Positions 12,897 through 22,278 of a stretch of 64,000 nucleotides of DNA are shown here, in pieces (the stretch's first letter is position 1; every line of letters starts with the position of its first letter). The notes below the pieces were generated by a model. That model saw only the letters and a program-made list of their open reading frames with translations. It did no database searches and was not told the origin of the DNA. This DNA comes from Micromonospora parva. Its GTDB lineage: Bacteria; Actinomycetota; Actinomycetes; Mycobacteriales; Micromonosporaceae. The translations under genes and the position numbers were made by a program. The stretch covers positions 62,001-126,000 of the forward strand of contig NZ_JNZS01000021.1 of NCBI RefSeq assembly GCF_000718515.1. Reading direction: 5' to 3'.

Positions 12897-13975
12897 ATGA
12901 GTGATCCGGCCGTCGATGCGTCGCGGCCGGAGGCCGTCCCCACCTCACCCGCGGGTCTGCCCCTGGACCGTCTCGCCGACCACCTGGCCAAGCACCGACC
13001 CGAGCTGGTCGTCGGGCCGTTGCGCGCCCAGCTGATCGCCGGCGGCAAGTCCAACCTCACCTACCTGCTGCGCCTCGGCGACCGCGAGGTAGTGCTGCGC
13101 CGCCCCCCGCTGGGGCACGTGCTGGCCACCGCGCACGACATGGGGCGCGAGTTCCGGGTCATCTCGGCGCTCGCGCCGACCGAGGTGCCGGTGCCGGGCG
13201 CGCTGCTGCTCTGCACCGACCCGGACGTCATCGGCGCACCGTTCTACCTGATGGAACGGATGCCCGGCGAGGTGTTCCGCACCCGCGCGCAGACCGACCC
13301 GCTGGGCGACGAACGACGCCACGACCTCGCCATGGCGATGATGGACACCCTCGCCGCGCTGCACAGCGTCGAACCGTCCGCCGTCGGGTTGGCTGACTTC
13401 GGCCGCCCCGAGGGCTACCTGGCCCGGCAGGTGCGCCGGTGGGCCGGTCAGCTCGACCGCTCCCGCAGCCGCCCGCTGGCCGGCATCGACGAGCTGCGTG
13501 ACCTGCTCGCGGCGACCGCCCCGGAGGGTGCGAACGCCGGCCGGATCGTGCACGGCGACTACCGCCTCGACAACCTCCTCGCCTCGGCCGACCCCGTCGC
13601 CGTGCACGCGGTGCTCGACTGGGAGATGGCCACCCTCGGCGACCCCCTCGCCGACCTGGGGCTGCTGCTGACGTACTGGGACGTGCTCGGCGGCAGCGAC
13701 ACCGCCGAGGGCAACCCCGTCGCGGACGGGCTCGGCCCGCGCGCCGGCTTCCCCACCGGCGGCGAGCTGATCGACCGGTACGCCGGGCGCAGCGACGTCG
13801 ACGTCGGACCACTGCACTGGCACGTGGCGCTGGGCTGTTTCAAACTCGCTGTCATCTGCGAGGGCATCCACTACCGCCACACGCTCGGGCAGACGCTCGG
13901 CGAGGGCTTCGACCGGATCGGCGAGATGGTGGCACCGCTGGTCGCACACGGGCTGACCGCCGCCAGGGAGCGGTG

Positions 13976-13976
<1 letters not shown>
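12897..13976 (+). CDS. APH-type phosphotransferase of the ACAD10/11 family
   Basis: 359 residues. Kinase-like fold of the aminoglycoside/choline phosphotransferase superfamily: substrate/ATP lobe with [21 protein letters not shown] (phosphate loop and Lys-like elements), the catalytic loop [14 protein letters not shown] and the metal-binding [18 protein letters not shown]. This DWE..TLGDPL..L form is typical of the kinase partner of acyl-CoA dehydrogenases (human ACAD10/11 fuse the two), not of drug-resistance enzymes. Those enzymes handle 4-hydroxy acids by phosphorylating the hydroxy-acyl group before dehydration. The stop TGA overlaps the ATG of the acyl-CoA dehydrogenase gene (TGATG), so the two are translationally coupled. 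An upstream in-frame GTG (12870) is an alternative start. Confidence 0.88.
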
Positions 13977-15196
<1,220 letters not shown>

Positions 15197-15225
15197 CCGC
15201 CGGGCACCAACCCTGCCCCACTCAC

Positions 15226-15320
15226 CCGCCCCGCGCACGCCCACCGCGGCCCCGCACGCCGCACGCCCCGCCCGCACGCCCCGCGCAACCCGCCCGCACG
15301 CGCCGCACGCCCCGACACCT
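15226..15320. repeat. C-rich degenerate tandem repeat
   Basis: Repeated GCCCCGCAC / CCGCACGCC units fill this stretch. They are roughly the reverse complement of the G-rich repeat at 15478-15547 on the other side of two hairpins, giving a strand-asymmetric frame. Confidence 0.6.
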
Positions 15321-15321
15321 G

Positions 15322-15397
15322 AAGATCGCGCTCGATCCTGGATGTAGTGGTGTGCGGTCGCCGGGAGGCCACTCGATCCAGGATCGAGCACGATCTT
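15322..15397. repeat. 22-base inverted repeat
   Basis: Arms 15322-15343 and 15376-15397 match at 21 of 22 positions as inverted copies, around a 32-base loop. The core GATCGAG/CTCGATC is self-complementary in part. It lies between the convergent ACAD and cebR genes, so it may act as a two-way terminator or be a dispersed REP-type element. Confidence 0.75.
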
Positions 15398-15414
15398 GCC
15401 CTGTCGGCCTTCTT

Positions 15415-15469
15415 GATCATGAGGTTGGCGAGTCGAGATGCCGGGAATGTCCAGGCCAACCTCATGATC
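15415..15469. repeat. 15-base perfect inverted repeat
   Basis: GATCATGAGGTTGGC (15415-15429) and GCCAACCTCATGATC (15455-15469) are exact inverted copies separated by 25 bases. From memory, similar GATCATGAGGTTGG hairpins occur in intergenic DNA of Micromonosporaceae, which would make this a dispersed repeat; that memory is unchecked here. Confidence 0.75.
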
Positions 15470-15477
15470 GACGCGGG

Positions 15478-15547
15478 GGGCGCTGTGCGGGGCGCGCGCT
15501 GTGCGGGGCGCGGGGTGCGCGCTGTGCGGGGCGCGGGCTGTGCGGGG
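15478..15547. repeat. G-rich tandem repeat
   Basis: About four imperfect copies of a GCTGTGCGGGGCGCG unit, just 3' of the cebR stop codon on the opposite strand. With the C-rich block at 15226-15320 it encloses both hairpins. Confidence 0.65.
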
Positions 15548-15563
15548 TCCTGGGGGCGTGGGG

Positions 15564-16610
15564 TTAGGCGGAGGCTCGGTGGACCAGTTGGGTGTCCAGG
15601 AGGATGTGGGAGGCGGGTAGCTCCTCGCCACGGATCCGGGCCACCAGCAGGCGGGCCATCTGCCGGCCCATCTCCTCCACCGGCTGGAAAACGGTGGTCA
15701 GCGGCGGCTCCGCCTGACGGGCGATCGTCGCGTCGTCGAAGCCGATCACCGCGACGTCCCGTGGCACCCGCCGGCCGGCCTCGCGCAGGGTCCGCAGCGC
15801 GCCGAACGCCATCAGGTCGGAGGCGACGAACACCGCGTCCAGGTCCGGGCAGACGTCCAGCAGCCGACGCATGCCGGCCGCGCCGCTGCCCTCGCTGAAG
15901 TCGCCGTACGCGATCAGGTCGGGGTTGACGCTGGCCCCGGTGGCCTTGACCGCCTCGGTGTAGCCGGCCAACCGGGCCAGACCGGCGCCCATGTCCTGCG
16001 GACCGGCGATGGTGGCGACGCGTCGCCGCCCCTGCCCCGTCAGGTACTCCACCGCCTGCCGGGCCCCGCCAACGTTGTCCACGTCGACGAACCAGGCCGG
16101 TTGGGCGCCGGGTTGGAGCATCCGGGCGGGCCGACCGCCGAGCACGGCGGGCAGGCCGCGCTCCTCCAGCAGCGTCGGCAGCGGGTCGGAGTCGTGCAAC
16201 GACAGCAGCAGGACGCCGTCGACGTGTTGGTTGGTGAGGTGGTGCTCGACCCGCTCCCGCTCCACCGGCGACTGGGCCATGGCCAGCCAGAGCTGCATCG
16301 GCGTCTCCAGCAGCCCGGAGCTGATCCCCCGCACGATCGAGGCGAAGAACGGCTCGGTGAAGACCCGCTCGCCGGATTCGGAGACCACCAGCGCGACCGA
16401 GTCGGTCCGCTGGGTGACGAGCGCGCGGGCGGCCCGGTTCGGCACGTACCCCAGCTCGGCGATGGCCTGTTGGACCGCGGCCCGGGCCTCCGGGCTGACC
16501 TGGGGCGAGCCGTTGACCACGCGGGAGACCGTGCCCCGACCGACGCCGGCACGCGCCGCGACCGCGTCGAGGGTCGGGCGCCCGAGCGACCGGGTGCGCT
16601 GCGTTGTCAT
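15564..16610 (-). CDS. cebR: LacI-family cellobiose-responsive repressor CebR
   Basis: 348 residues. N-terminal LacI helix-turn-helix (PTLDAVAARAGVGRGTVSRVVNGS, then a hinge helix region NRAARALVTQRTDSVALVV), then a periplasmic-binding-type sugar domain (FFASIVRGI, VDGVLLLSLHDSDPL, AVIGFDDATIARQAEPPLTTV). In Streptomyces, CebR binds TGGGAGCGCTCCCA and is released by cellobiose. Three such boxes lie in this window, upstream of cebE (two) and the GH9 gene (one). The gene sits directly downstream of the GH1 gene, as in Streptomyces cebR-bglC neighbourhoods. The ATG at 16610 has GGAGGAG upstream. Identity rests on neighbours plus matching operators and is strong. Confidence 0.93.
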   Translation of the reverse strand: MTTQRTRSLGRPTLDAVAARAGVGRGTVSRVVNGSPQVSPEARAAVQQAIAELGYVPNRAARALVTQRTDSVALVVSESGERVFTEPFFASIVRGISSGLLETPMQLWLAMAQSPVERERVEHHLTNQHVDGVLLLSLHDSDPLPTLLEERGLPAVLGGRPARMLQPGAQPAWFVDVDNVGGARQAVEYLTGQGRRRVATIAGPQDMGAGLARLAGYTEAVKATGASVNPDLIAYGDFSEGSGAAGMRRLLDVCPDLDAVFVASDLMAFGALRTLREAGRRVPRDVAVIGFDDATIARQAEPPLTTVFQPVEEMGRQMARLLVARIRGEELPASHILLDTQLVHRASA

Positions 16611-16692
16611 CGTCTGCTCCTCCGACGGCGGGCGGACCCGGCGCCACCTGCGGGAGGTGGACGCCGGGGCCGTCCTGATGGCTGGCCCGAGC

Positions 16693-18114
16693 CTATTGTG
16701 CGGCCAGACCGTTGCGCCGGATCACCGAGGCGTACCACTTGGCGCTGGACTTGGGGGTGCGGACCTGGCTGTCGTAGTCGACGTGGATCATGCCAAACCG
16801 CTTGGTGTAACCCCAGGCCCATTCGAAATTATCCATCAACGACCAGGCAAAGTATCCCCGCAGCGGCACCCCGGCGTCGATCGCCTCGTGGGCGGCGCGC
16901 AGGTGGGCGTCGAAGTAGGCCAACCGATCGACGTCGTCGACCTGCCCGTCGACCACCGAGTCGACGAACGCGGAACCGTTCTCGGTGACGTACAACGGCA
17001 GCTCGGTGTAGCCGTGCACCCGACGCAGCGTCTCGGTCAGGCCCGGGGCGTCGATCTCCCAGCCCATGTCGGTGACCGGGACGCCGCGGCTGACGAACCG
17101 GACGTCCTCGCTGCCCGGCCAGCACGAGGGGGCCGGGTCGGCCGGGACGCCCTCGACCGGCGCGGCGACGACGTGCCGGCTGTAGTAGTTGACCCCGACC
17201 AGGTCCAACGGCGTGGAGATGGTCGCCAGGTCGCCGTCGCGCACGTGGTCGAAGTCGGTCACCGTGCTGAGGTCGGCAACCAGGTCCTCCGGGTACGACC
17301 CGCGCAGCAGCGGGTCCAGGAAGAACCGGTTGGCCAACCCGTCGATCCGCCGGGCGGCGTCGCGGTCGGCGGGGGTGTCGCTGGCCGGGTCGACCGGGTA
17401 GAGGTTGACGGTCACGCCCACCTCGGCGGTCGGCCGGGCGGCCCGCAGCGCCTGCACGGCCAGGCCGTGCCCGAGCATCAGGTGGTGACCGGCGCGCACC
17501 GCGTCCGCTCCGTTGGTGCGGCCGGGGGCGTGCACCCCGGAGCCGTAGCCGAGGAACGCCGAGCACCACGGCTCGTTCAGCGTGGTCCAGTAGCGCACCC
17601 GGTCGCCGAGCGCGTCGGCCATCACCGTCGTGTAGTCGGCGAAGCGGGCCGCGGTGTCCCGGGCCGGCCAGCCGCCGGCGTCCTCCAGCGGCTGCGGCAG
17701 ATCCCAGTGGTAGAGGGTGAGCCACGGCTCGATGCCGTTGGCCAACAGCTCGTCGACCAGCCGGCGGTAGAAGTCCAACCCCTGCGGGTTGACCGCGCCG
17801 CTGCCGGCGGGCTGCACCCGCGACCAGGAGACCGAAAAACGGTACGACTTCAGGCCCAGCTCGGCCATCAGCGCGACGTCCTCACCGAGGCGGTGGTAGT
17901 GGTCGCACGCCACGTCACCGGTGTGCCCGGCGACGACCCGGCCCTCGGTGTGGCTGAAGGTGTCCCAGATCGACGGGGCGCGGCCGTCCTCGGCCGCCGC
18001 CCCCTCGATCTGGTACGCCGCCGTCGCGGCCCCCCAGAGGAATCCGGGTGGAAAGGTCAGCCCCGGGCGCTCGTCGAGGACGTCGACGGCGGGTGGGCTG
18101 GCGGGGTTGCTCAC
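16693..18114 (-). CDS. bglC: GH1 beta-glucosidase, intracellular cellobiose hydrolase
   Basis: 473 residues, no signal peptide, so it acts in the cytosol on imported cellobiose and cello-oligosaccharides. GH1 hallmarks: [18 protein letters not shown] at the N-terminus, the acid/base Glu181 in TLNEPWC, the nucleophile Glu378 in YVTENGSAF, and the closing [21 protein letters not shown]. The GTG start at 18114 shares GTGA with the cebG stop, so the gene is translationally coupled and last in the ceb operon; the frame is open upstream but lacks similarity. It is the BglC position of Streptomyces ceb clusters. Confidence 0.95.
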   Translation of the reverse strand: MSNPASPPAVDVLDERPGLTFPPGFLWGAATAAYQIEGAAAEDGRAPSIWDTFSHTEGRVVAGHTGDVACDHYHRLGEDVALMAELGLKSYRFSVSWSRVQPAGSGAVNPQGLDFYRRLVDELLANGIEPWLTLYHWDLPQPLEDAGGWPARDTAARFADYTTVMADALGDRVRYWTTLNEPWCSAFLGYGSGVHAPGRTNGADAVRAGHHLMLGHGLAVQALRAARPTAEVGVTVNLYPVDPASDTPADRDAARRIDGLANRFFLDPLLRGSYPEDLVADLSTVTDFDHVRDGDLATISTPLDLVGVNYYSRHVVAAPVEGVPADPAPSCWPGSEDVRFVSRGVPVTDMGWEIDAPGLTETLRRVHGYTELPLYVTENGSAFVDSVVDGQVDDVDRLAYFDAHLRAAHEAIDAGVPLRGYFAWSLMDNFEWAWGYTKRFGMIHVDYDSQVRTPKSSAKWYASVIRRNGLAAQ

Positions 18115-18953
18115 GACTTGACGGCACCTTCCATGATCCCGCCAATGATCTGGCGGCCGAACACGAGGAAAACGATCACCAGGGGGATGGTGCCGATCGC
18201 CGTAGCGGCGAACACCTGGGAGTAGTCGGTGTAGTAGGCGTACGAGAGGAAGGAGAGCGAGACCTGCAGGGTCGGGTTCTCCGGGGTGAGGATGGCGTAC
18301 GGCCAGAGGAACGAGTTCCAGGTCTCCATGAAGGTCAGCAGACCGAGGACGCCGGCGGCGGGCCGCAGCGCGGGCAGCACGATGCTCCAGTAGATCCGGA
18401 ACGTGCTCGCCCCGTCGACCCGGCCGGCCTCGATCAGCTCGTCGGAGATCGCCTGGCTGGCGTACTGCCGCATCATGAACACGCCGAAGGCGGTGACCAG
18501 GAACGGCACGGTGACCGCGTAGAGGGTGTCGTACCACCCGAGGTCCTGCATCATGCCCCAGAGCGGGATGAGCCCCATCTGGGTCGGGATCATCATGGTG
18601 ACGATGATCGCCAGCAGGAGGATGTTGCTGCCGCGGAACTTCAGCTTGGCGAAGGCGAACCCGGCCAGCGAACCGGTGAGCACCACCGAGACGGTGACCA
18701 CCGAGGAGACGATGATCGAGTTCATCATGCCGGTGAGGAAGTTGGCGGCGTCGTTGTCGAGCACCCGCCCGAAGTTGTCACCGAACGCGCCGCCGGGAGT
18801 CAGCGGGGGTGGCACGTCGTTGATGTTGTCCAGGCTGCGGGTGCCGATCACCAGCATGTAGTAGAACGGGTAGATCGACAGCAGCGCCGCCAGGACGAGC
18901 GCCACGTAGGTCAGCGGGCTGGTGCGCCACAGGCGCTGGGAAGCCGAGATCAT
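18111..18953 (-). CDS. cebG: cellobiose/cellotriose ABC transporter permease CebG
   Basis: 280 residues, six predicted membrane helices, MalG-type (CUT1) inner-membrane subunit. The EAA loop that contacts the ATPase is visible as [31 protein letters not shown]. It follows cebF after 10 bases, with GAGGAGAG before the ATG at 18953, and ends overlapping the GH1 start. No ATPase gene is in the cluster, as expected, because actinomycete sugar importers share the multi-purpose ATPase MsiK encoded elsewhere. Confidence 0.95.
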   Translation of the reverse strand: MISASQRLWRTSPLTYVALVLAALLSIYPFYYMLVIGTRSLDNINDVPPPLTPGGAFGDNFGRVLDNDAANFLTGMMNSIIVSSVVTVSVVLTGSLAGFAFAKLKFRGSNILLLAIIVTMMIPTQMGLIPLWGMMQDLGWYDTLYAVTVPFLVTAFGVFMMRQYASQAISDELIEAGRVDGASTFRIYWSIVLPALRPAAGVLGLLTFMETWNSFLWPYAILTPENPTLQVSLSFLSYAYYTDYSQVFAATAIGTIPLVIVFLVFGRQIIGGIMEGAVKS

Positions 18954-18963
18954 CGATCTCTCC

Positions 18964-19935
18964 TCACTTCGCCGAGCGGCGGACGAGTAGGAAGTTGAAC
19001 AGCGACACCACGATGATGATCATGAAGATCGCCCAGGCCACCGCGGCTCCGTAGCCGGCGCTGTTCAGGTTCACGATGCCCATCTCGTACATGTACATGG
19101 CCAGCGTCTGGAACTCCCGCTGGTTGCCGCCGATGATGTTGCCGTTGCCGAAGAGCAGCGGCTCGGTGAAGAGCTGCATCCCGCCGATCGTGGACAGGAT
19201 GACCACGAAGATGAAGGTGGGCTTGAGCATGGGCAGGGTGATCTGCCAGAACTGTCGCCACGGACTGGCGCCGTCGATCTCCGCGGCCTCGTAGAGGTCC
19301 TTCGGGATCGCCTGCATGCCGGCGAGCAGGATCAGGGTGTTGTACCCGGTCCACCGCCAGTTGACCATGGAGGAGATGGCCGTCCATGAACTCCACCGGT
19401 GCCCGTCCCAGTCGACCGGGTCGACACCGACGAAGCTGAGCAGCCAGTTGAACAGGCCGAACTCCCGCTGGAACAGCATCCCGAAGACGATCGCGACCGC
19501 TGCCACCGACACCACGTTCGGCATGAAGATGGCCATCCGGAAGAAGGTCTTGGCGCGCAGGAAGGTCCGGTTGAGCAGGTTCGCCAGGAAGAGGGCGAGC
19601 AACAACTGCGGGATGGTCGACAGGGCGAAGATGCCGAACGTGTTGACCAGCGCGTTCCAGAAGTACTCGTCGGACAGCAGCCGGGTGTAGTTGTCGAAGC
19701 CGATGAACGTGTGCTCGCCGATCATGTCCCAGTCGTGCAGTGACATCCAGGCGGTGCGCAGCATCGGGTACAGCCCGAAGATGCCGAAGATCAGGAAGAA
19801 CGGGGCGATGTAGAGGTACGGCGAGTACTTGACATCGAGGCGGTTGAGTAATCTCCCCCGGCGACGTCGCCGAGAGACGTCGGGAGAAGGCGGTGCTGCT
19901 GGCGACGGCCGTGCCGTCGTGGCCGACAGGCTCAT
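18964..19935 (-). CDS. cebF: cellobiose/cellotriose ABC transporter permease CebF
   Basis: 323 residues, MalF-type (CUT1) permease. A cytosolic Arg-rich N-terminus (PSAAPP...RRRRRGRLLNRLDV) leads into LYIAPFFLIFGIFGLYPMLRTAW, and the EAA loop is AIPKDLYEAAEIDGASPWRQFWQITLPMLKP. It pairs with CebG to form the membrane channel. A stable hairpin lies between cebE and this gene, which may lower its expression relative to the binding protein. The ATG at 19935 has AAGGAAA upstream. Confidence 0.95.
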   Translation of the reverse strand: MSLSATTARPSPAAPPSPDVSRRRRRGRLLNRLDVKYSPYLYIAPFFLIFGIFGLYPMLRTAWMSLHDWDMIGEHTFIGFDNYTRLLSDEYFWNALVNTFGIFALSTIPQLLLALFLANLLNRTFLRAKTFFRMAIFMPNVVSVAAVAIVFGMLFQREFGLFNWLLSFVGVDPVDWDGHRWSSWTAISSMVNWRWTGYNTLILLAGMQAIPKDLYEAAEIDGASPWRQFWQITLPMLKPTFIFVVILSTIGGMQLFTEPLLFGNGNIIGGNQREFQTLAMYMYEMGIVNLNSAGYGAAVAWAIFMIIIVVSLFNFLLVRRSAK

Positions 19936-19999
19936 GCGAATTTCCTTTTCCGGCGAGGCCCGGGGGCCCTCGCGCAGGGCGCTACGCGGAGGGGACCGG

Positions 20000-20033
20000 C
20001 CGGTGGCGTCCGGGAAGCCCCGAACGCCACCGG
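20000..20033 (-). terminator. cebE-cebF intercistronic hairpin (attenuator/mRNA stabiliser)
   Basis: CCGGTGGCGT (20000-20009) pairs with ACGCCACCGG (20024-20033), with extra CCGGG/CCCCG pairing inside. It lies 11 bases after the cebE stop. Such hairpins after binding-protein genes typically cause partial termination, giving more binding protein than permease. Confidence 0.65.
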
Positions 20034-20044
20034 CAGGGAATCAC

Positions 20045-21334
20045 TCAGAAGGCACCCTGAGTCTTTGCGTCCTTCGTGAACTGCTCCCAGGCCTTCGCCT
20101 TGTCGGCCTGCCCGTTCTCGAACGCCCGCAGAGCCGGCTCGAGCGCGTTCTCCTTGACCGCCTGGTGCTTCGGGCCCAGGTGGATCGGCTGGATCTTGGC
20201 GACGCTCTCACCGAAGATCTTGCCGGTCGGCGCGTTGCTGAAGTACTCGTTGGTGTAACCGAGGAACGCCTGGTCCTTCAGCGCCTCCAGGTTGGTGGGC
20301 AGCGGGCCCTTGAGCTTGAAGGCCTCCACCTGGCTCTTGGCGTTGGTGAGGTACTCGGCGAGCTTCGCCGCCTCCTTCGGGTACTTGCTCTGCGCCGGAA
20401 CCGCGAGCCACGAGCCGCCCCAGTTACCGCCGCCGCCCGGCACGGACGCGACGTCCCACTTGCCCTTGTTGGCCGGACCGGAGTTGTCCGAGACGATGCC
20501 GAGCATCCAGGACGGGCAGAAGGTCGCCGCGAAGGTGCCCTGCTTGAAGCCACCCGACCACTCCGGCGACCAGGTGGACGCCTTGGCGGAGATGTCGGCC
20601 ATCGACGTGGCGGTGTCCCAGGCGTTCTTCACCGCGGGGCTGGTGTCCGCGATGATGTTGTCTTCCTTGTCGTAGAACAGATCACCGTTGCCCTGGAAGA
20701 GCACGCCGTTGGAGACGGCGGTGATCGAGTCGATGAACGCCTTGCCGCCGCTGCCCTGCTTGTACTTCAGACCGGCGTCGTGGAAACCCTTCCAGTCCGG
20801 CCAGAGCGCCGACACCTGGTCGCGCTCGGTGGGCAGGCCGGCCGCCTGGAACAGGTCCTTGCGGTAGCAGACGGCGAGGCTGCCGACGTCGGTCGGCAGG
20901 CCGATCAGCCGACCGTCCGGCGCCTTGCCGAGCTCCCACTTCCAGGGCAGGTACTCCTTCGAGTGGTCCCCCACCAGCGGCGCGAGGTCCTCCCAGTTGC
21001 GCGCGTTGGGCTTGAACTCGTTGAGGATGCCCTCTTCCAGCGCGGTGACGTCCGCCGCGCCCTTGCCGGTGGCCAGGTAGCGGACCAGCTTCGGCCGGTA
21101 CTCACCGAGCTGCGCGGTCTTGCGCAGCTCGACCTTGATGCCGGTGTCCTTCTCGTACTGCTTGACAAGCTCGTCGTAGCCCATCTCGCCGAACGTGTCG
21201 ACGACCAGCTTGGCCGGCTTCTCGCCGGCCGCCGGCTTCTCGTCGTCCTTGCCACAGGCCGCGAGACCGCTGATTGCGGTGATCGCGGCCAGGGCGGCGG
21301 CTGCCAGGCGGGTACGCCGCGTGGTGACACTCAT
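20045..21334 (-). CDS. cebE: cellobiose/cellotriose-binding lipoprotein CebE
   Basis: 429 residues, extracellular substrate-binding protein of family 1 (maltose type). A short signal with lipobox ISGLAAC puts the lipid-bearing Cys at residue 27, followed by a GKDDEKPAAGEKP linker. The core pattern (VVDTFGEMGYDELVKQYEKD, GIKVELRKTAQL, WEDLAPLVGD) is family-typical. It is first in the operon, with two CebR operators around its promoter. AGAGGGG precedes the ATG at 21334. The substrate call rests on CebR boxes and the GH1 neighbour. Confidence 0.93.
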   Translation of the reverse strand: MSVTTRRTRLAAAALAAITAISGLAACGKDDEKPAAGEKPAKLVVDTFGEMGYDELVKQYEKDTGIKVELRKTAQLGEYRPKLVRYLATGKGAADVTALEEGILNEFKPNARNWEDLAPLVGDHSKEYLPWKWELGKAPDGRLIGLPTDVGSLAVCYRKDLFQAAGLPTERDQVSALWPDWKGFHDAGLKYKQGSGGKAFIDSITAVSNGVLFQGNGDLFYDKEDNIIADTSPAVKNAWDTATSMADISAKASTWSPEWSGGFKQGTFAATFCPSWMLGIVSDNSGPANKGKWDVASVPGGGGNWGGSWLAVPAQSKYPKEAAKLAEYLTNAKSQVEAFKLKGPLPTNLEALKDQAFLGYTNEYFSNAPTGKIFGESVAKIQPIHLGPKHQAVKENALEPALRAFENGQADKAKAWEQFTKDAKTQGAF

Positions 21335-21430
21335 GCGCTGACCCCTCTTTCCGGTGGTGAGGCTGGATGGGTGTGGTGGGGGGTGCCCGTCGCGCCAGGC
21401 CGGGGATTCGTGAGTGAGCCACGCCACCTC

Positions 21431-21444
21431 CGGGAGCGCTCCCA
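21431..21444. promoter_or_regulatory. CebR operator 1 at the cebE start of transcription
   Basis: CGGGAGCGCTCCCA, 13 of 14 bases of the CebR palindrome. It overlaps the expected transcription start (about 21440) of the minus-strand promoter at 21447-21475. Confidence 0.92.
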
Positions 21445-21446
21445 TG

Positions 21447-21475
21447 AGATTGCCGGCGGGTAACGGGAGTGTCAA
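21447..21475 (-). promoter_or_regulatory. cebE promoter
   Basis: Read on the minus strand: TTGACA (21475-21470), exactly 17 bases, then CAATCT (21452-21447). A perfect -35 box and a fair -10 box, bracketed by the two CebR operators. Transcription would start near 21440, about 105 bases before the cebE ATG. Confidence 0.8.
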
Positions 21476-21483
21476 TAGGGCGA

Positions 21484-21497
21484 TGGGAGCGTTCCCA
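21484..21497. promoter_or_regulatory. CebR operator 2 upstream of the cebE promoter
   Basis: TGGGAGCGTTCCCA, 13 of 14 bases of the CebR palindrome, just upstream of the -35 box. Its centre is 53 bases from that of operator 1, about five DNA turns, so two repressor dimers would lie on the same face of the helix. Confidence 0.9.
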
Positions 21498-21560
21498 GAT
21501 CGTTACCGCTGATCACTCGGGCAACAGGAGCCCCAGCGACACCTCCCGCAACCGGACGGT

Positions 21561-22124
21561 TCAGCAGAAGCGGCGCAGCAGCGTGGTTGCCCGGTCCGGG
21601 TCGAAGCCCGACGGGTCGAAGGCGGCACCCGCCCAGTCGCGCAGCATCGCGTGCCGGGAACTGACCAGGTCACCCGGGTCGGCCTGGGCGTCCAGCGCCT
21701 CCAGGAGCGCCTGATAGCCCACCGGCCCGCCGATGCCCTCCGGCGGGCAGGCCCGCTCGCCGGCCAGGCAGACCGGGTACCGCTCGTCCGGGTCGGCGGT
21801 CAACGCGTCCTCCACGACCAGGTCGTGCTCCCACCAGTCGCCGAAGTCGTACGTGTAGGAGAACCGGCTGCCCTTGCCGAGCACCGCGTCGAGCCGCACG
21901 TCCAACTCGTCGTGCAGCGCCAACTCACCGTCCGGGTCGGGCTCGCCGTACTGCATCGCGTCGATCTCGAACGAGTGCAGGTGGCAGTCCCGCCAACCCA
22001 TCGCGTGTTGCGCCACCCGGTGCAGCCGGTCCAGCGTGTAACCGGCCGGCACGAGCACCCGGCGCCACACCGGCGGCCGGGTCCCGGCGAGGGACATCTT
22101 CAGCTGGAAGATCTGACGCGGCAT
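21561..22124 (-). CDS. plasmid pRiA4b ORF-3 family protein
   Basis: 187 residues. The sequence IFQLKMSLAGTRPPVWRRVLVP, then LHRVAQHAMGWRDCHLHSFEI, FSYTYDFGDWWEHDLVVE, and CLAGERACPPEGIGGPVGYQ are the standard blocks of the pRiA4b ORF-3 family (also found next to IS1096-type transposons). No function is established; a stand-alone chromosomal copy is common in actinomycetes. The ATG at 22124 has GGGAGGACAGGA upstream. No transposase or inverted repeats surround it here. Confidence 0.88.
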   Translation of the reverse strand: MPRQIFQLKMSLAGTRPPVWRRVLVPAGYTLDRLHRVAQHAMGWRDCHLHSFEIDAMQYGEPDPDGELALHDELDVRLDAVLGKGSRFSYTYDFGDWWEHDLVVEDALTADPDERYPVCLAGERACPPEGIGGPVGYQALLEALDAQADPGDLVSSRHAMLRDWAGAAFDPSGFDPDRATTLLRRFC

Positions 22125-22158
22125 GCTGTCCTGTCCTCCCGCGGCTTAGGCTGCCAGC

Positions 22159-22278
22159 ATGATCTGCCGAGCGTGCCGGGCCCGGCGACACGATGAGTGC
22201 CCGGGCCGGAACTGGTGCGACTGCCAGCACCGTACCGCCGAACCGACCCCTCCGGTCACCGGTCCGGCCGGCGAATGA
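22159..22278 (+). CDS. tiny Cys-rich protein coupled to the reductase gene
   Basis: A 39-residue frame, too short for usual gene calling: it begins MICRACRARRHDECPG and continues RNWCDCQHR, followed by a Pro/Thr tail. Five Cys and two His in the pattern CxxC...HxxC...CxCxH suggest a metal-binding (zinc-ribbon-like) micro-protein. Its TGA overlaps the ATG of the RibD-like gene (ATGA), so both would be translated from one message. It starts 34 bases from the divergent pRiA4b-type gene. Function unknown; the dense Cys/His pattern and the overlap argue against chance. Confidence 0.65.
   Translation: MICRACRARRHDECPGRNWCDCQHRTAEPTPPVTGPAGE

Noticed and set aside
21561..22124. Remnant insertion sequence around the pRiA4b ORF-3-like gene.
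   Set aside because: No transposase, terminal inverted repeat or target-site duplication can be seen.
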